Assembly (NCBI GenBank): GCA_046295215.1
Contig: JBKBNP010000001.1
Coordinates: 192,562-256,561, forward strand
Direction: 5' to 3'
From: Szabonella sp046295215
GTDB taxonomy: Bacteria > Pseudomonadota > Alphaproteobacteria > Rhodobacterales > Rhodobacteraceae
Length of the DNA stretch: 64,000 bases
Shown here in pieces: positions 1-7,806 of this stretch (position 1 is the stretch's first letter; each line of letters starts with the position of its first letter). The notes under the pieces were generated by a model. The model saw only the letters and a list, made by a program, of their open reading frames with translations, ran no database searches and was not told the DNA's origin. A program made the position numbers and the translations under genes.

Positions 1-832
1 CAAACTGCGCGGTGGACAGACGGAAGGTCACTTCCATCGCGGTCGGGTCGATCAACTGGCCAAGCGCCTCATTCGCCCCAACTATCCGGCCCGGCACCAC
101 CGAAACGCCGCTCAACACCCCGTCAAAGGCCGCGAAAAGTTCAGTGTCGCGCAGCGCGCGGTCGGCCTCGGACAGCGCGATGCGGGCGCGGGTCAGGGCG
201 GTCGCGGACTGGTCCACCCGCGCCTCTGCCCCATTCAGCGCCGAGGATCGCGACAAAGTTGCCTGCCGCGCGGAGGACAGCGCCAGCGCCGCCGTTTCCA
301 CAGCCGCCTCCGACCCCACGCCGCGCGCGAGAATCTCTGTCTGCCGCGCCAGCGCCTGCGCGCGCAGGGCTTCCTGATCCTGCGCTGCCGCCAGATCGTC
401 GCGCGCCAGTGCCAGCGCGCGGGCCGCATCGCGGGTTTCGGCCTCGGCATTGGCCAGATCGGCGGCGGCCAGATCGCGCGCCGCCTGCGCGTCCGACGGA
501 TCGAGCCGCAACAGAACCTCCCCCGCCCGCACGGCGGCCCCGTCGCGGAATGCGGGTGACAGGTGGATCACCTCGCCCCCCCGGGGCGCGCGCAATTCCA
601 GCGTGCGCGAGGACCGGACTTCCCCGAAGGCGAGCGTCACCGGCGCGAAATCGACCGGAGTGGCGGTGGTGAGGTTTGCGGTAAAGACCCGTTCGCGCGC
701 GGGCATCGCAGGGCCGCCGCCGTCAAGCCGTGCCTGCACCGCATCCGTCAGCGTCCGGCCCGCCAGCGCCAGCAGGCCCAGCGTCAGCGCCAGAAGAAGA
801 AGCCCCGTCAGGGACCGGGTCAGAAACCGCAT
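1..832 (-). CDS. HlyD-family efflux periplasmic adaptor (partial, C-terminus outside window)
   Basis: Periplasmic adaptor (membrane fusion protein) of an efflux pump, probably RND type, linking an inner-membrane pump to an outer-membrane channel. An N-terminal membrane anchor (about residues 8-25) is followed by the first lipoyl half-motif (about 80-110, with APRGGEV), a long Ala/Arg/Glu-rich coiled-coil hairpin (about 115-220) and the second lipoyl half (about 225-255). The 277 residues in the window lack the C-terminal beta-barrel end because the reading frame leaves the window at base 1. The start is the ATG at 832. The pump gene would lie beyond the left edge. The substrate cannot be told. 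Confidence 0.85.
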   Translation of the reverse strand, partial: MRFLTRSLTGLLLLALTLGLLALAGRTLTDAVQARLDGGGPAMPARERVFTANLTTATPVDFAPVTLAFGEVRSSRTLELRAPRGGEVIHLSPAFRDGAAVRAGEVLLRLDPSDAQAARDLAAADLANAEAETRDAARALALARDDLAAAQDQEALRAQALARQTEILARGVGSEAAVETAALALSSARQATLSRSSALNGAEARVDQSATALTRARIALSEADRALRDTELFAAFDGVLSGVSVVPGRIVGANEALGQLIDPTAMEVTFRLSTAQF

Positions 833-988
833 CGTCCGCCTCGCATCACACCACACCGAACCCCTGATATAGACCGAAATCCGGGCAGGGCGCATCCGGA
901 CATGTTGTTCAACGCGCCGGTCGTGTGCTTCCGTCGCGTCGGCGCGGATTTTCGTCGGGAAAGGGGGCGCGTTTGCCGTCGCGCGCGG

Positions 989-1531
989 TTACTTCCGGCG
1001 CTGGTGTTCGTCCAGGCGGGGCAGGATTTCCACGAAATTGCAGGGCCGGTGGCGGTAGTCGAGCTGCCATTTCAGGATCTCGTCCCAGGCATCGCGGCAC
1101 GCGCCGGGGCTGCCGGGCAGCGCGAAAAGGTAAGTGCCCTGCGCGACGCCCCCCGTGGCACGGCTCTGCACCGCCGATGTGCCGATCTTCTGCATCGAGA
1201 CGATGGTGAACACCGTGGCAAAGGCCTCGATCTCCTTTTCATAGACATCGCGATGGGCCTCGACCGTGACATCGCGCCCGGTCAGCCCGGTGCCGCCGGT
1301 GGACAGGATCACATCCACCTCCGGGTCGGCGCACCAGTCGCGCAGGCGGGCGGCGATCAGGTCGCGGTCATCGGTCACGATAGCGCGCGCGGCCAGCCGG
1401 TGCCCCGCCACCGTCAGCCGCTCCACCAGCGTATCGCCGGACCGGTCGTCCCCGGGCTTTCGCGTGTCCGACACCGTCAGAACGGCGATGCGGACGGGGA
1501 TGAAGTCCAGGCTTTCGTCAATGCGGGACAT
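989..1531 (-). CDS. moaB: Molybdenum cofactor biosynthesis protein B
   Basis: MoaB/MogA-fold protein of 180 residues acting in molybdopterin adenylylation during molybdenum cofactor synthesis in the cytoplasm. The family signature STGGTG is at residues 77-82, and an upstream TVSDTR segment (19-24) and SGDTLVERL helix fit MoaB. The frame stays open upstream for over 160 codons, but that part overlaps the neighbouring exporter in antisense-like composition; ATG 1531 gives the usual family length. It is followed on the same strand, beyond a 156-base gap, by the efflux adaptor. MoaB and MogA are hard to separate by eye; length and the lack of an extended C-terminus favour MoaB. Confidence 0.93.
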   Translation of the reverse strand: MSRIDESLDFIPVRIAVLTVSDTRKPGDDRSGDTLVERLTVAGHRLAARAIVTDDRDLIAARLRDWCADPEVDVILSTGGTGLTGRDVTVEAHRDVYEKEIEAFATVFTIVSMQKIGTSAVQSRATGGVAQGTYLFALPGSPGACRDAWDEILKWQLDYRHRPCNFVEILPRLDEHQRRK

Positions 1532-1548
1532 GGGGCAGGCTCCGGTTG

Positions 1549-2193
1549 TCAGGCGCGGCTGAGGATTGCGAGGCGCAGCGCGAGGAAGGTGAACACAGCC
1601 GCCGAGACAAGGCCCAGAAGGCGCGTGGCGCGCGGCGAGGCCACAACGCCGCCGAGCCGCCCCGCCATCAGCCCGACGGTCGAATTGACGATCATCCCGC
1701 CCGCCGAAAGGATCGCCCCGAACAGCAGGAACTGCATCATGGGCTGCCCCCGCGCGGGGTCCACGAATTGCGGGATGAAGGCCAGCACGAAGAGGATCAC
1801 CTTGGGATTGGTCAGGTTGACGACAAGGCCCTGCCGGAAGGCGCGGAGCGGCGACAGGGCGCGGCCGCGTCCGGACCCTGCGCGCGGGTCGGCTCCGCCC
1901 CCGGCCCGCAGCGCGCCATAGGCCAGCCACAAGAGATAGCCGACCCCCAGCCAGCGGATCACGTCGAACAGCAGCGGATATGTCGCCAGCACCGCGCCAA
2001 GGCCGATGGCTGCAATCGCCACATGGACGAAACAACCCGCGGTGATCCCCGCCGCCGCGCCGAGCGCCGCCCCCGCCCCGCCGCGCAGGCCCTGACCCAG
2101 CGTGAACATCATATCCGCCCCCGGCGTCAGGTTCAGCGCAAGGGCGGCGGGCACGAAGGCCAGAAGGGTCATCAGATCTATCGGAACCGGCAT
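1549..2193 (-). CDS. LysE/RhtB-family amino acid exporter
   Basis: Inner-membrane exporter of the LysE/RhtB family (214 residues), which pump out amino acids or their analogues. The N-terminus has the family-like pattern of a hydrophobic segment ending in LTPGADMMF (about residues 22-30), followed by about five more hydrophobic segments and the LTNPKVILF signature in mid-protein. ATG 2193 is chosen; a longer open frame upstream lies inside the glycosylase gene. It starts 13 bases after the uracil-DNA glycosylase stop, so the two are probably co-transcribed. The substrate is unknown. Confidence 0.9.
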   Translation of the reverse strand: MPVPIDLMTLLAFVPAALALNLTPGADMMFTLGQGLRGGAGAALGAAAGITAGCFVHVAIAAIGLGAVLATYPLLFDVIRWLGVGYLLWLAYGALRAGGGADPRAGSGRGRALSPLRAFRQGLVVNLTNPKVILFVLAFIPQFVDPARGQPMMQFLLFGAILSAGGMIVNSTVGLMAGRLGGVVASPRATRLLGLVSAAVFTFLALRLAILSRA

Positions 2194-2206
2194 CGCCTGC
2201 TTCCCC

Positions 2207-3046
2207 TCAGCCCGTGGCGTCCGGCGCGGCCAGCCGGGCGCGAAGGTCGAGCAGATCCGCCCAGGCCTCGCGTTTGGCGGAAGGTTCGCGCAGCAGATAG
2301 GACGGATGCGTGATCGGCAGCACCGGAATTCCGTTGCACTCCTGCCATTGTCCGCGCAACCGCAGGATGCCGCGCTGGCCGAACAGTGCCGAACAGGCGG
2401 TGTTGCCCGTGGCGACGAGGATGCGCGGCCGGGCAAGCTCGATATGGCGCAGAAGGAAAGGCCGCATCATGGCGATTTCCTCGGGGCTCGGGTCGCGGTT
2501 CTGGGGCGGGCGCCAGGGCATCGTGTTGGTGATGTAGAGCGCGCAGGCCGGGTCGGTCGCCATGCGCGACAGGCCGATGGCGGCGAACATCCGGTCCAGC
2601 ATCTGCCCGGCCTGCCCCACGAAGGGGCGCCCGGTGCGGTCCTCCTCGCGGCCCGGAGCCTCGCCCACGATCATCACCTGCGCCCCCGGCAGGCCATCCG
2701 AAAAGACCGTGCTGCGCGCGCCCTTCTTCAATTCGCAATGGTCGAAGGCCTCCATCGCGGCGTGCAGGGCGGCCAGATCGGGGGCGGCCGCAGCGGCGCG
2801 GGTTGCCACTTCCCCGGGCTTCAAGGCGCTGATCGCTTGGGCGGCGGGCGGGGCTGTTGCGCGCGGCGCGCGGCCTGCCGGTCCGGTTGCGGCCCCGGCG
2901 GGGGGGCTCTCCATCCGGTCGGGCAGGGCATAGGCGTCACAGGTCGTCTCGCCGATCACCTCGGTCACGCCCAGATCGACCTGCCAGGCCAGGGCCGCCA
3001 GTGCCGCATGCCAGTCCCAGCTTTCGATTCCCGCCCGTTTTTCCAT
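2207..3046 (-). CDS. Uracil-DNA glycosylase, family 4-like
   Basis: Base-excision repair enzyme removing uracil from DNA. The 279 residues carry the family 4/5 motif A GEAPGREED near residue 130, the YITN-x-WRPP segment and the C-terminal HPSYLL motif. Residues 40-90 are a low-complexity Ala/Pro/Gly linker joining a short N-terminal extension to the catalytic domain; family 4 enzymes are often nearer 200-230 residues. Cysteines are present (for example in DHCEL and QECNG), but I could not confirm by eye that all four ligands for the usual 4Fe-4S cluster are in place. It is divergent from pyrB and followed closely by the LysE exporter. Confidence 0.88.
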   Translation of the reverse strand: MEKRAGIESWDWHAALAALAWQVDLGVTEVIGETTCDAYALPDRMESPPAGAATGPAGRAPRATAPPAAQAISALKPGEVATRAAAAAPDLAALHAAMEAFDHCELKKGARSTVFSDGLPGAQVMIVGEAPGREEDRTGRPFVGQAGQMLDRMFAAIGLSRMATDPACALYITNTMPWRPPQNRDPSPEEIAMMRPFLLRHIELARPRILVATGNTACSALFGQRGILRLRGQWQECNGIPVLPITHPSYLLREPSAKREAWADLLDLRARLAAPDATG

Positions 3047-3136
3047 GCCGCCAAGCTAGGCCCTGCCCCCCGCGCGGGCAATGCCGATTGTTCCGGCTTG
3101 TTCCGGGGCGGAGCCATTTCCGGCGCGATTTGGCGA

Positions 3137-3165
3137 TTGCCCCGCGCGGATCGCTTTGCGATAAC
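3137..3165 (+). promoter_or_regulatory. Candidate promoter for pyrB
   Basis: TTGCCC (3137-3142) and GATAAC (3160-3165) are separated by 17 bases and would start transcription about 20 bases upstream of the pyrB ATG. This matches the sigma70 pattern at 4/6 in both boxes. It is an inference from sequence only. Confidence 0.45.
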
Positions 3166-3192
3166 GCGCCTGCCAACCGGATCGGAGCAGCC

Positions 3193-4158
3193 ATGAGTTT
3201 TCGCGCGCGACATATCCTCGGTATCCAGCATCTTGCCCCGGATGAAATCCGCAGCATCCTCGATCTGTCGGAACGCTATGTGGACCTCAACCGCCGCACG
3301 GTGAAACAGTCCGACGCGCTGGCCGGCATGACGCAGATCAACATGTTCTTTGAAAACTCCACCCGCACGCAGGCGAGTTTCGAGCTGGCCGGAAAGCGGC
3401 TCGGTGCCGATGTGATGAACATGGCTGTGGCGCAGTCGAGCGTGAAGAAGGGCGAGACGCTGATCGACACCGCGCTGACCTTGAACGCGATGCACCCCGA
3501 TCTTCTGGTGGTGCGGCATGGGTCATCCGGGGCGGTCAACCTGCTGGCGGAAAAGGTGAATTGCGCGGTGCTGAACGCGGGCGACGGGCGGCATGAACAT
3601 CCCACGCAGGCGCTGCTGGATGCACTGACGATCCGCCGCGCCAAGGGCCGCATCCAGCGGCTGACCGTGGCGATCTGCGGCGATGTCGCGCACAGCCGGG
3701 TGGCGCGGTCCAACCTGATCCTGCTGGGCAAGATGGAAAACCGCATCCGCCTGATCGCACCGCCCACCCTGATGCCCGCAGGGGTGGAGGAGTTCGGGGC
3801 GGAGGTGTTCGACGACATGAAGGCGGGGCTCGAAGGTGCGGATGTGGTGATGATGCTCCGGCTTCAGCGCGAGCGGATGGATGGCGGCTTCATCCCGTCG
3901 GAACGCGAATATTTCCACCGCTACGGGCTCGATGCCGAAAAGCTGGCCCATGCCAAGCCCGATGCCATCGTCATGCATCCCGGCCCGATGAACCGGGGGG
4001 TGGAGATTGACGGCACGCTGGCCGATGACATCAACCGCAGCGTCATTCAGGATCAGGTGGAAATGGGTGTCGCGGTGCGGATGGCCTGTATGGACCTGCT
4101 GGCGCGCAACCTGCGGGCCGAACGGGGGGCCAGGGCCGCCGGCGAAACCTATGCGTGA
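3193..4158 (+). CDS. pyrB: Aspartate carbamoyltransferase catalytic subunit
   Basis: Catalyses carbamoyl phosphate plus aspartate to carbamoyl aspartate, the second step of pyrimidine synthesis, in the cytoplasm. It has 321 residues, normal for the family. The carbamoyl-phosphate site STRT is at residues 56-59 and HPTQALLD at about 136. The start at ATG 3193 follows GGAGCAGCC and a candidate promoter. It overlaps the next gene by 8 bases (ATGCGTGA). Two genes downstream lies a dihydroorotase homologue without active-site residues, the arrangement in which PyrB and an inactive PyrC form a dodecameric complex in Pseudomonas; no pyrI regulatory subunit is present here. Confidence 0.97.
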   Translation: MSFRARHILGIQHLAPDEIRSILDLSERYVDLNRRTVKQSDALAGMTQINMFFENSTRTQASFELAGKRLGADVMNMAVAQSSVKKGETLIDTALTLNAMHPDLLVVRHGSSGAVNLLAEKVNCAVLNAGDGRHEHPTQALLDALTIRRAKGRIQRLTVAICGDVAHSRVARSNLILLGKMENRIRLIAPPTLMPAGVEEFGAEVFDDMKAGLEGADVVMMLRLQRERMDGGFIPSEREYFHRYGLDAEKLAHAKPDAIVMHPGPMNRGVEIDGTLADDINRSVIQDQVEMGVAVRMACMDLLARNLRAERGARAAGETYA

Positions 4159-4603
4159 ACGCATCACCCCCGATCCGCTGCTGGGTGGCGGGCTGGAGCC
4201 TGAACCGGGCGAGCCGGTGCTGGCAAGTTTCGCGCCTGACCGCGCTACTTATTGGCGCAGTCACGGCATCATGGCGCTGGTGGGGGGCGTGCTGGCGGGG
4301 CTCTTGCTGGTCGGCATGGGCAATTCGGCGCCTTGGGTCGGCCCCGTCGGGGCGGTTCTGGCGTTGCTGGCGCGGGGGGCCTACCTCGCCTCCGAGGTTC
4401 TGGCGCTGCGCTGGCAGTTGACTGACCGGCGGCTGATCCTGCCCGGCGGGCGCGCGGTGCGGCTGGGCGAGATCACTGCAGCACGGCCCTTTCTGGGCGA
4501 TGTGCAGGTGGTGACGCGGGGCGGTGACAAGCATCTGATCCGCTATCCGGCCGATCCTGCGGCGGTGGTCGCGGAAATCGACAAGGCGAGGGCTGCGGCA
4601 TGA
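4151..4603 (+). CDS. Small membrane protein with PH-like C-terminal domain
   Basis: A 150-residue protein of unknown function between pyrB and the pyrC homologue. Two adjacent hydrophobic segments (about residues 36-80) form a membrane hairpin. The following part (WQLTDRRLIL, then a hydrophobic-polar alternation with VVTRGGDKHLIRYP) resembles the bacterial PH-like (YdbS/DUF304) fold. ATG 4151 overlaps the pyrB stop by 8 bases, so translation is probably coupled. The position suggests co-expression with pyrimidine genes but gives no clear role. Confidence 0.8.
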   Translation: MRERITPDPLLGGGLEPEPGEPVLASFAPDRATYWRSHGIMALVGGVLAGLLLVGMGNSAPWVGPVGAVLALLARGAYLASEVLALRWQLTDRRLILPGGRAVRLGEITAARPFLGDVQVVTRGGDKHLIRYPADPAAVVAEIDKARAAA

Positions 4604-4628
4604 CGGGCCGGGCAGCGGGGGAATGGAC

Positions 4629-5912
4629 ATGGCGATGACGGTCTTTCTGGAAAACGCGCGGGTGATCGACCCGGAGGTGGGCGAGATCCGCGAGGCCAAT
4701 GTGATCCTTGACAACGGGCTGATCGCGGCCATCGGGGATGCCTCTGCCCCGAAAGGCGCGCAGATCATCGACTGTGGCGGCAAATGCCTTGCCCCCGGGC
4801 TGGTCGATATAGGTGTCAAGATCGGCGAGCCGGGGGAGCGGCACCGCGAATCCTTCCGCTCGGCGGGGCTTGCGGCGGCGGCGGGGGGCGTGACCACGAT
4901 CATTGCGCGGCCCGACACCTCGCCTGCAATCGACACGCCCGAGGTGCTGGAATTCGTGACCCGCCGCGCCGCCGAGGCCTCCCCCGTCCGCATCCGGCAT
5001 ATGGCCGCGCTGACCAAGGGCCGGGCGGGGCGCGAGATGACCGAGATCGGGTTTCTACTGGATGCGGGGGCTGTGGCCTTCACCGATGGCGACCATGTCG
5101 TGACCGATACCAAGGTGCTGTCCCGCGCGCTGACCTATGCGCGCAGCCTCGGCGCGCTGGTGATCGGCCATCCGCAGGATCCGGGTCTGTCGGCGGGGGC
5201 GGCGGTGACGAGCGGAAAATTCGCCTCGCTCATGGGGCTGCCGGGCGTGCATCCGATGGCCGAACGCATCGGGCTCGACCGCGACCTCGGCCTGATCGAG
5301 ATGACCGGCGCGCGCTATCACGCCGACCAGATCACGACCGCGCGCAGCCTGCCCGCCCTGCAGCGCGCCAAGGCCAACGGGTTTCCGGTGACGGCGGGGG
5401 TGTCGATCCACCATCTGATGCTGAATGAACTCGACGTCGGCGACTATCGCAGTTTCTTCAAACTCTCCCCGCCGCTGCGGTCAGAGGAGGACCGTCTGGC
5501 GGTGGTGGCCGCGGTGGCGGATGGGGTGATCGACGTGATCTGTTCGATGCACACGCCCGCCGATGAGGAAAGCAAGCGCCTGCCGTTTGAAGAGGCGCAG
5601 GCGGGGGCTGTGGCGCTGGAAACCTTCCTGCCCGCGATGATGCGGCTTTATCATGCGGGGGCGCTGGACCTGCCGCAACTGTTCCGCGCTGCCGCCTTGA
5701 ACCCCGCGCGCCTTCTGGGCCTGCCGCAGGGTCGCATGGCCGAGGGCGCGCCCGCCGATCTGGTGCTGTTCGACCCGGATGCGCCCTTCCTGCTGGACCG
5801 GTTCACCCTGCGGTCAAAGTCGCGCAACACGCCCTTTGACGGGCAGCGGATGGAGGGTAGGGTGCTGGCAACCTTCGTCGCCGGGCGACAGGTGTTCGGA
5901 CAGGAGGGCTGA
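4629..5912 (+). CDS. pyrX: Dihydroorotase homologue, probably catalytically inactive (PyrC-prime/PyrX type)
   Basis: Amidohydrolase-fold protein of 427 residues related to class I dihydroorotase. The metal-binding HxH of the usual DxHxHxREPG motif is absent: here it reads VDIGVKIGEPG (about residues 59-69). The later DHAPH motif with its catalytic Asp reads SMHTPAD (Met at about 307). HHLMLNE and NPARLLGL keep the overall fold pattern. Loss of both metal ligands and catalytic Asp, together with linkage to pyrB, points to the non-catalytic partner needed to assemble some bacterial aspartate carbamoyltransferases, as known for Pseudomonas PyrC-prime. An active dihydroorotase should be encoded elsewhere. 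ATG 4629 is chosen for its spacing from GGGGG; ATG 4623 and 4635 are alternatives. Confidence 0.9.
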   Translation: MAMTVFLENARVIDPEVGEIREANVILDNGLIAAIGDASAPKGAQIIDCGGKCLAPGLVDIGVKIGEPGERHRESFRSAGLAAAAGGVTTIIARPDTSPAIDTPEVLEFVTRRAAEASPVRIRHMAALTKGRAGREMTEIGFLLDAGAVAFTDGDHVVTDTKVLSRALTYARSLGALVIGHPQDPGLSAGAAVTSGKFASLMGLPGVHPMAERIGLDRDLGLIEMTGARYHADQITTARSLPALQRAKANGFPVTAGVSIHHLMLNELDVGDYRSFFKLSPPLRSEEDRLAVVAAVADGVIDVICSMHTPADEESKRLPFEEAQAGAVALETFLPAMMRLYHAGALDLPQLFRAAALNPARLLGLPQGRMAEGAPADLVLFDPDAPFLLDRFTLRSKSRNTPFDGQRMEGRVLATFVAGRQVFGQEG

Positions 5913-5916
5913 GGCG

Positions 5917-6525
5917 ATGCCGGTGTTCGGGACGGATCCGATGGTGCTGGTGCTGGTTGCTGTGGCGGCCTACCTTTTGGGCTCGGTTCCCTTTGGCGTG
6001 GTGGTGACGCGGGCCATGGGGCTGGGTGATCTGCGCCAGATCGGGTCGGGAAATATCGGGGCGACCAATGTGCTGCGCACCGGCAACAAGGGGGCGGCGG
6101 CGGCGACGTTGTTGCTCGATGCGGCCAAGGGCGGGGTCGCGGTGCTGATCGCGCGGGCGGCGGTGGGCGAGGATGCGGCGCAGGTGGCGGCGCTGGCCTC
6201 GTTCCTCGGGCATCTCTATCCGGTCTGGCTGCGGTTCCGGGGCGGCAAGGGGGTTGCGACCTTCTTCGGCACGCTGTTTGCGCTGGCATGGCCGGTCGGG
6301 CTGGCGGCGGCGGCGACATGGCTTGTGGTGGCAGCGCTGTTGCGCATGTCCTCGGTTGCCGGGCTGGCGGCGGCGGGCAGCTCGATCGGCTGGATGCTGC
6401 TTTTCGGCCGGTCCGAGATGATGTTTCTCGGCATCATCCTCACCCTTCTGATCTACTGGCGCCACCGCGAGAACATGGCCCGGATCAAGGCGGGCACCGA
6501 ACCGAGGATCGGCCGCAAGGGCTGA
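5917..6525 (+). CDS. plsY: Glycerol-3-phosphate acyltransferase PlsY
   Basis: Integral membrane enzyme transferring an acyl group from acyl phosphate to glycerol-3-phosphate, the first step of phospholipid synthesis. It has 202 residues with several hydrophobic segments. Family motifs are GSGNIGATNVLRT (about residues 45-57), the phosphate loop FRGGKGVAT (about 108-116) and the C-terminal YWRHREN. It starts 4 bases after the pyrC-homologue stop, so it is probably in the pyrimidine operon. In many relatives dprA follows; here a sugar-alcohol locus follows instead. Confidence 0.96.
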   Translation: MPVFGTDPMVLVLVAVAAYLLGSVPFGVVVTRAMGLGDLRQIGSGNIGATNVLRTGNKGAAAATLLLDAAKGGVAVLIARAAVGEDAAQVAALASFLGHLYPVWLRFRGGKGVATFFGTLFALAWPVGLAAAATWLVVAALLRMSSVAGLAAAGSSIGWMLLFGRSEMMFLGIILTLLIYWRHRENMARIKAGTEPRIGRKG

Positions 6526-6694
6526 TCCGGCGGGGAGGGATCGCGTTGCCTTATGGCCCCAGCAAGGGCACATCGGGCACAGGCGGGGCCAGAACTTTGC
6601 CGCGCGTCAAGATTACGCCTTGCAAAGCTTGCCAGCGAGCATGATCCTGTAAAGATCAGCAGTCGAAACCGCAAGCAAAGGCCATTGCCCCGGC

Positions 6695-7717
6695 ATGACC
6701 AAGATCAGGAACATGGAGGAATTCGCCCGGCTGAGCGGCATTTCCCGGCCCACTGTGTCAAAGTTCTTCAATGATCCCAACAGTGTGCGTGCCACCACCC
6801 GCAAACGGATCGAAAAGGCGCTGGAACAATACGACTACCGGCCCAATATTTTCGCCGTAAACCAGAACCGCAAGCTGACCAAGACCATCGGCATCGTGGT
6901 GCCCTATCTTGCAGATCCCTTCTTTGCCGAGATCGCGCGCAAGATCGAGCGGCGCTGCATCGACGCGGGGTTCTGGCCGATCCTGTTCAGCGCCCATGGC
7001 GAGCAGAAGCTGGAAAATGACATTCTCGACAGCCTGCGCTCGCTGAAACCGGCGGGCGCGCTGCTGGCGCCTCTGGGGCGGCGCTCGGACCGCGCGGCGA
7101 TCGAACAGTTCTGCCGCGATGTGCCGACGGTGCTGTTCGACAGCAATATCGAAGGGGTCGGAACCGCCTTTATCGGGTCCGACAATGCGCATTTCGTGGG
7201 CCAGATCGTCGAATACCTCTGCCGCACCGGCGAGCCGCCCTGTTTTTTCGAGATGCAGCCCGTCAACCCCAACGCCAACAAGCGCCGCAACGCCTATATC
7301 GCCGTGATGGAGCGGCTGGGCCATGTCCCGACCGTGCTGCGGGTCGACAGTTCGGGCTGGGAGTTCGAGAAGGTCGGCTATGAAGGCGCGCTTCAGATGC
7401 TCGATGCGAATCGGCTCACCTCGAACACGGTGCTGTGCAGCAACGACCGGCTGGCCATCGGCTTCCTGTCCGCCTGCTATGAGCGGGGGCTTCGGGTCGG
7501 TTTTGCCGAAGGCTGCGCATTGCGCGTGGCGGGGATCGACGACCACCCGTTCTCGCGCTTCACCTGCCCGCCGCTGACCACCGTGGCACAGGATTATGAA
7601 GCGGTTTCAAACCGCAGCACGGAAACGCTGTTCCATCTGATCGAGAGCGACGAGCCTCCGAAAACCCGGGTCGAGACGCTTTTCGAGGGTCGTCTGGTGA
7701 TGCGTGCTTCAGCATAA
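6695..7717 (+). CDS. LacI-family transcriptional regulator of the polyol locus
   Basis: DNA-binding repressor or activator of 340 residues. The N-terminal helix-turn-helix (MEEFARLSGISRPTVSKFF, about residues 7-25) leads into the hinge RKRIEKALEQYDYRPN and a periplasmic-binding-like ligand domain (GIVVPYLADPFFAEIA onwards). The recognition helix RPTVSKFF differs from the common VSTVSR form. It lies directly upstream of, and in line with, the polyol transporter genes, with an imperfect palindrome in the gap between them, so the inferred ligand is a sugar alcohol such as sorbitol or mannitol. An 11-base dyad (GCAAAGCTTGC, 6622-6632) upstream of the gene might serve autoregulation. Confidence 0.93.
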   Translation: MTKIRNMEEFARLSGISRPTVSKFFNDPNSVRATTRKRIEKALEQYDYRPNIFAVNQNRKLTKTIGIVVPYLADPFFAEIARKIERRCIDAGFWPILFSAHGEQKLENDILDSLRSLKPAGALLAPLGRRSDRAAIEQFCRDVPTVLFDSNIEGVGTAFIGSDNAHFVGQIVEYLCRTGEPPCFFEMQPVNPNANKRRNAYIAVMERLGHVPTVLRVDSSGWEFEKVGYEGALQMLDANRLTSNTVLCSNDRLAIGFLSACYERGLRVGFAEGCALRVAGIDDHPFSRFTCPPLTTVAQDYEAVSNRSTETLFHLIESDEPPKTRVETLFEGRLVMRASA

Positions 7718-7718
7718 A

Positions 7719-7732
7719 TTTACGCGCGGAAA
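7719..7732. promoter_or_regulatory. Candidate LacI-type operator
   Basis: TTTACGCGCGGAAA is an imperfect palindrome (12 of 14 positions agree with its reverse complement) centred on CGCG, as is typical of LacI-family operators. It lies directly after the regulator gene and just upstream of the candidate -35 box of the transporter operon. Binding by the adjacent LacI protein is inferred. Confidence 0.45.
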
Positions 7733-7739
7733 GTTTTTA

Positions 7740-7769
7740 TTGACTGCGCGAAGCCTTTGGACTTAGCCT
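7740..7769 (+). promoter_or_regulatory. Candidate promoter of the polyol transport operon
   Basis: TTGACT (7740-7745) and TAGCCT (7764-7769) lie 18 bases apart, 38 bases upstream of the chosen start of the binding-protein gene. The -35 box is strong (5/6) and the -10 box weak. Confidence 0.4.
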
Positions 7770-7806
7770 GTGTGACATCATCCAGATGAACAAGGGAGGA
7801 GTTCGG

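Noticed and set aside
1531..2035. N-terminal extension of moaB by about 168 residues
   Set aside because: It would overlap the LysE exporter gene almost completely and has no MoaB-like sequence; ATG 1531 gives the normal length.
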